Part shown: piece after piece, positions 62,518 through 64,000 of the stretch
Numbering within the stretch: position 1 is the first letter of the stretch
How the letters are laid out: every line of letters starts with the position of its first letter
Source of the DNA: Chondrus crispus
Lineage: Eukaryota > Rhodophyta > Florideophyceae > Gigartinales > Gigartinaceae
NCBI RefSeq assembly: GCF_000350225.1
Contig: NW_005178983.1
Location: 1 to 64,000, forward strand
DNA: 64,000 bases
Direction: 5' to 3'
Made by a program: the position numbers and the translations under genes
The notes under the pieces: generated by a model
Database searches by the model: none
Told to the model about the DNA's origin: nothing
What the model saw: only the letters and a program-made list of their open reading frames with translations

Positions 62518-64000
62518 AGAAACTTCTTCTGCGATTCCGCAATGTTTGAAGGTTTTGTTAAGACATGCGCTGTCATTGCGCTTGCGGGAGAATAGAAATC
62601 AGGATGAGTCCTTTGTCTCCGCGGATATCTGCTGTCTGCGTCAGCATGTGTTTCGTCATTGCTGTTATACTCGCTACCTTCGGGTTTGTTCTGCTGTCCC
62701 TCTCTTACAGAAAGAACATTTTCTACAGTATCTGATCCTGTATCTGAATTGTTTTCTCCGAAATCATTCCCTTCTTGTTTCTCACGCGAGTGGGGCGGTG
62801 GATAGTAGGTAAGGGAATCTTCGCCAAGGACATCTGTTGTATTCTCGTCCTCCCTCCCATCTTGCGGTAGACTGTACTGAAAATAAGGTGCAAGATTCAT
62901 ATGATCTCTTAGAATTTGCATGCGTTGATTTCTTCGGAGGAGTTGCGTCTCCCGCGATTCAGAATCCTCAGGAACTGGAACGTTACCATTGGGAAACCAT
63001 TTCTTGCATGGCCTTTCTGACTCTTCGATAGACAAATAACGAGCTTTGACAACTGTCTGTCGGGTATTGATCCATACCTTATACTTTGAATTATCATAGC
63101 AGTATAGCATTAGGCCTTTATCGCTTTTGGGGTCCGGCTCCTTCCGCTTCTGCTTCGGAATAAAAACATTTGCAGCGCATCCAAATATTCTGAAGTGGTC
63201 TACTCGTGATTTGCGTCCTGTAACAATCTCATATGAAGTCTTGTGTTCCAGTCGGGGAGAGAAGAACCGGTTCCTGATATTTGCAGTGTGGCACACTGAT
63301 TCACCCCAAAAACATGCTAGGTACGCATGCGCTCCCGAGCACGGAACGCACAGTCTCGACAAGTTTTCTGTTCGCTCTTTCCGCAATCTTATTCTGGGCT
63401 GGTTAATATGGGGGAGAATGCTCAAGTTCGATTCCCTTCTCTCTAAGATAGTGCGTCAATGCTATATGCTCTCCACCTCCATCAGGGTAGAGACGTTTTT
63501 GCAACGCAATCAAATATTCGCTCAAACCAAACGTGGAACTTCTGAAAAGTACAAGCGACATCGCTTTTCAATTTGACAGGGACAACATGAATGTATCCAG
63601 AATGTTCGTCAATGAATGTCACGAAATACTTGCTACCACCAAGTGATGGGCATGCCATTTCATCGCATCGCCGACTGATGCAGCACGGAATGGATTCATC
63701 TTCGCAACCCTTTTGGTCATCTTTCCTGAAATACAGCTTTGGCAGGGCGCGCTATTATTGTGCAGTTCGGACAAATGCAGCCCTGTTGCTGCTCCGGTAC
63801 TGTAGAGCTTTCGAATACTGCCGATATGCGCATGACCGATGCGCATATGCCACAAGCTTTCGGGGACACTAACCGTGGAGTGCACCACGCTGTTCGAAGA
63901 CATTTTCCCTTTTGACCGATAGACTCCCAGCTTCTTTTTACCGTGGAACACACTTTCGTTGTGTTTTTTTGCCGTAAAAGTGGTCGCCTGTGAAATTGAT

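Larger units (their letters stand above)
60620..64000 (-). pseudogene. Degenerate Copia pol, running off the right edge
   Basis: On the minus strand, from right to left. A GAG-pre-integrase zinc region has SLWHMRIGHAH..CQSC (63619-63951). The integrase catalytic segment has an in-frame stop and a changed RSDN motif (about 63340-63560). The integrase C-terminus is frame 63425-62475 (FRIFGCAANVFIP). An insert occupies 61834-62517. Reverse transcriptase follows with QLDIRTAFLHG..LHGLKQAP (61690-61830) and LLLYVDDILV (61579-61112). RNase H has ADSDWGGDLVDRKSTSG (near 61080), and the end is DIPTKPLL with a stop at 60620-60622. A purine tract (AAGAAGGGGAG) follows. About 150 residues before the RT core are missing, and there are several frameshifts, so this is an old copy unrelated to the two C-rich Copia elements. 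Confidence 0.85.

Noticed and set aside
1-64000. CRISPR array, bacterial operon or rRNA/tRNA genes
   Set aside because: No spaced direct-repeat arrays of that kind, no ribosome-binding-site-led operons and no RNA gene signatures; the window is eukaryotic.

Overview
This is a repeat-rich stretch of a eukaryotic nuclear genome. Genes are long and mostly single-exon, and the one intron I can place is 153 bp with GT..AG ends. Host genes sit between dense, nested transposable elements, and there are two assembly gaps (24514-24949 and 45065-45164). Intron poverty, secreted Ser/Pro/Thr-rich proteins, a Hedgehog-type Hint domain and this mix of Copia, PiggyBac, KDZ-like, Harbinger, Tc1 and pogo elements would fit a multicellular red alga of the Chondrus type. 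That assignment is inference, not something I could test.

Layout. 1-1478 (minus) is the 5' part of a Copia gag-pol that runs off the window. 2454-3437 is an unrecognised ORF. 4060-10479 (minus) is an intact 2139-aa ORF with a PIN/FEN-like nuclease region and a CXC-type Cys cluster. A bidirectional promoter region separates it from 11226-16604, a 1792-aa type I membrane or cell-wall protein preceded by an overlapping uORF. 17361-22367 is a complete, apparently recent Copia element with identical 159-bp LTRs and a TGGTG target duplication. 24345-27064 (minus) is a secreted DOMON plus copper type II monooxygenase whose C-terminus, beyond a gap, is the end of a Hedgehog-type Hint domain.

From 28.3 kb onward nearly everything is mobile DNA. 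It holds a PiggyBac-like element (28358-31116), a frameshifted SWIM/DDE (KDZ or HMGXB3-like) transposase (31922-35752), a frameshifted Sen1/Upf1-type SF1 helicase locus (36-42.9 kb) with a convergent RING-type ORF, and a Harbinger pair (45529-47783). A Tc1/mariner element (48058-54944) has a 4.7-kb DNA transposon in its left terminal repeat and an LTR-like insert in its transposase. A pogo-like transposase (55291-57730) is split by a 1038-bp LTR-like insert, and a third, degenerate Copia (60620-64000, minus) carries another insert.

The host genes show no operon-like cooperation. The main biology is layered transposon history: target duplications and an internal empty site give the order of insertion. 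The most novel items are the monooxygenase-Hint fusion, the giant PIN/CXC protein, the 4.7-kb transposon with a PD-(D/E)XK-like ORF, and the use of an internal initiator-tRNA sequence as primer site by both Copia elements whose primer site is in the window.
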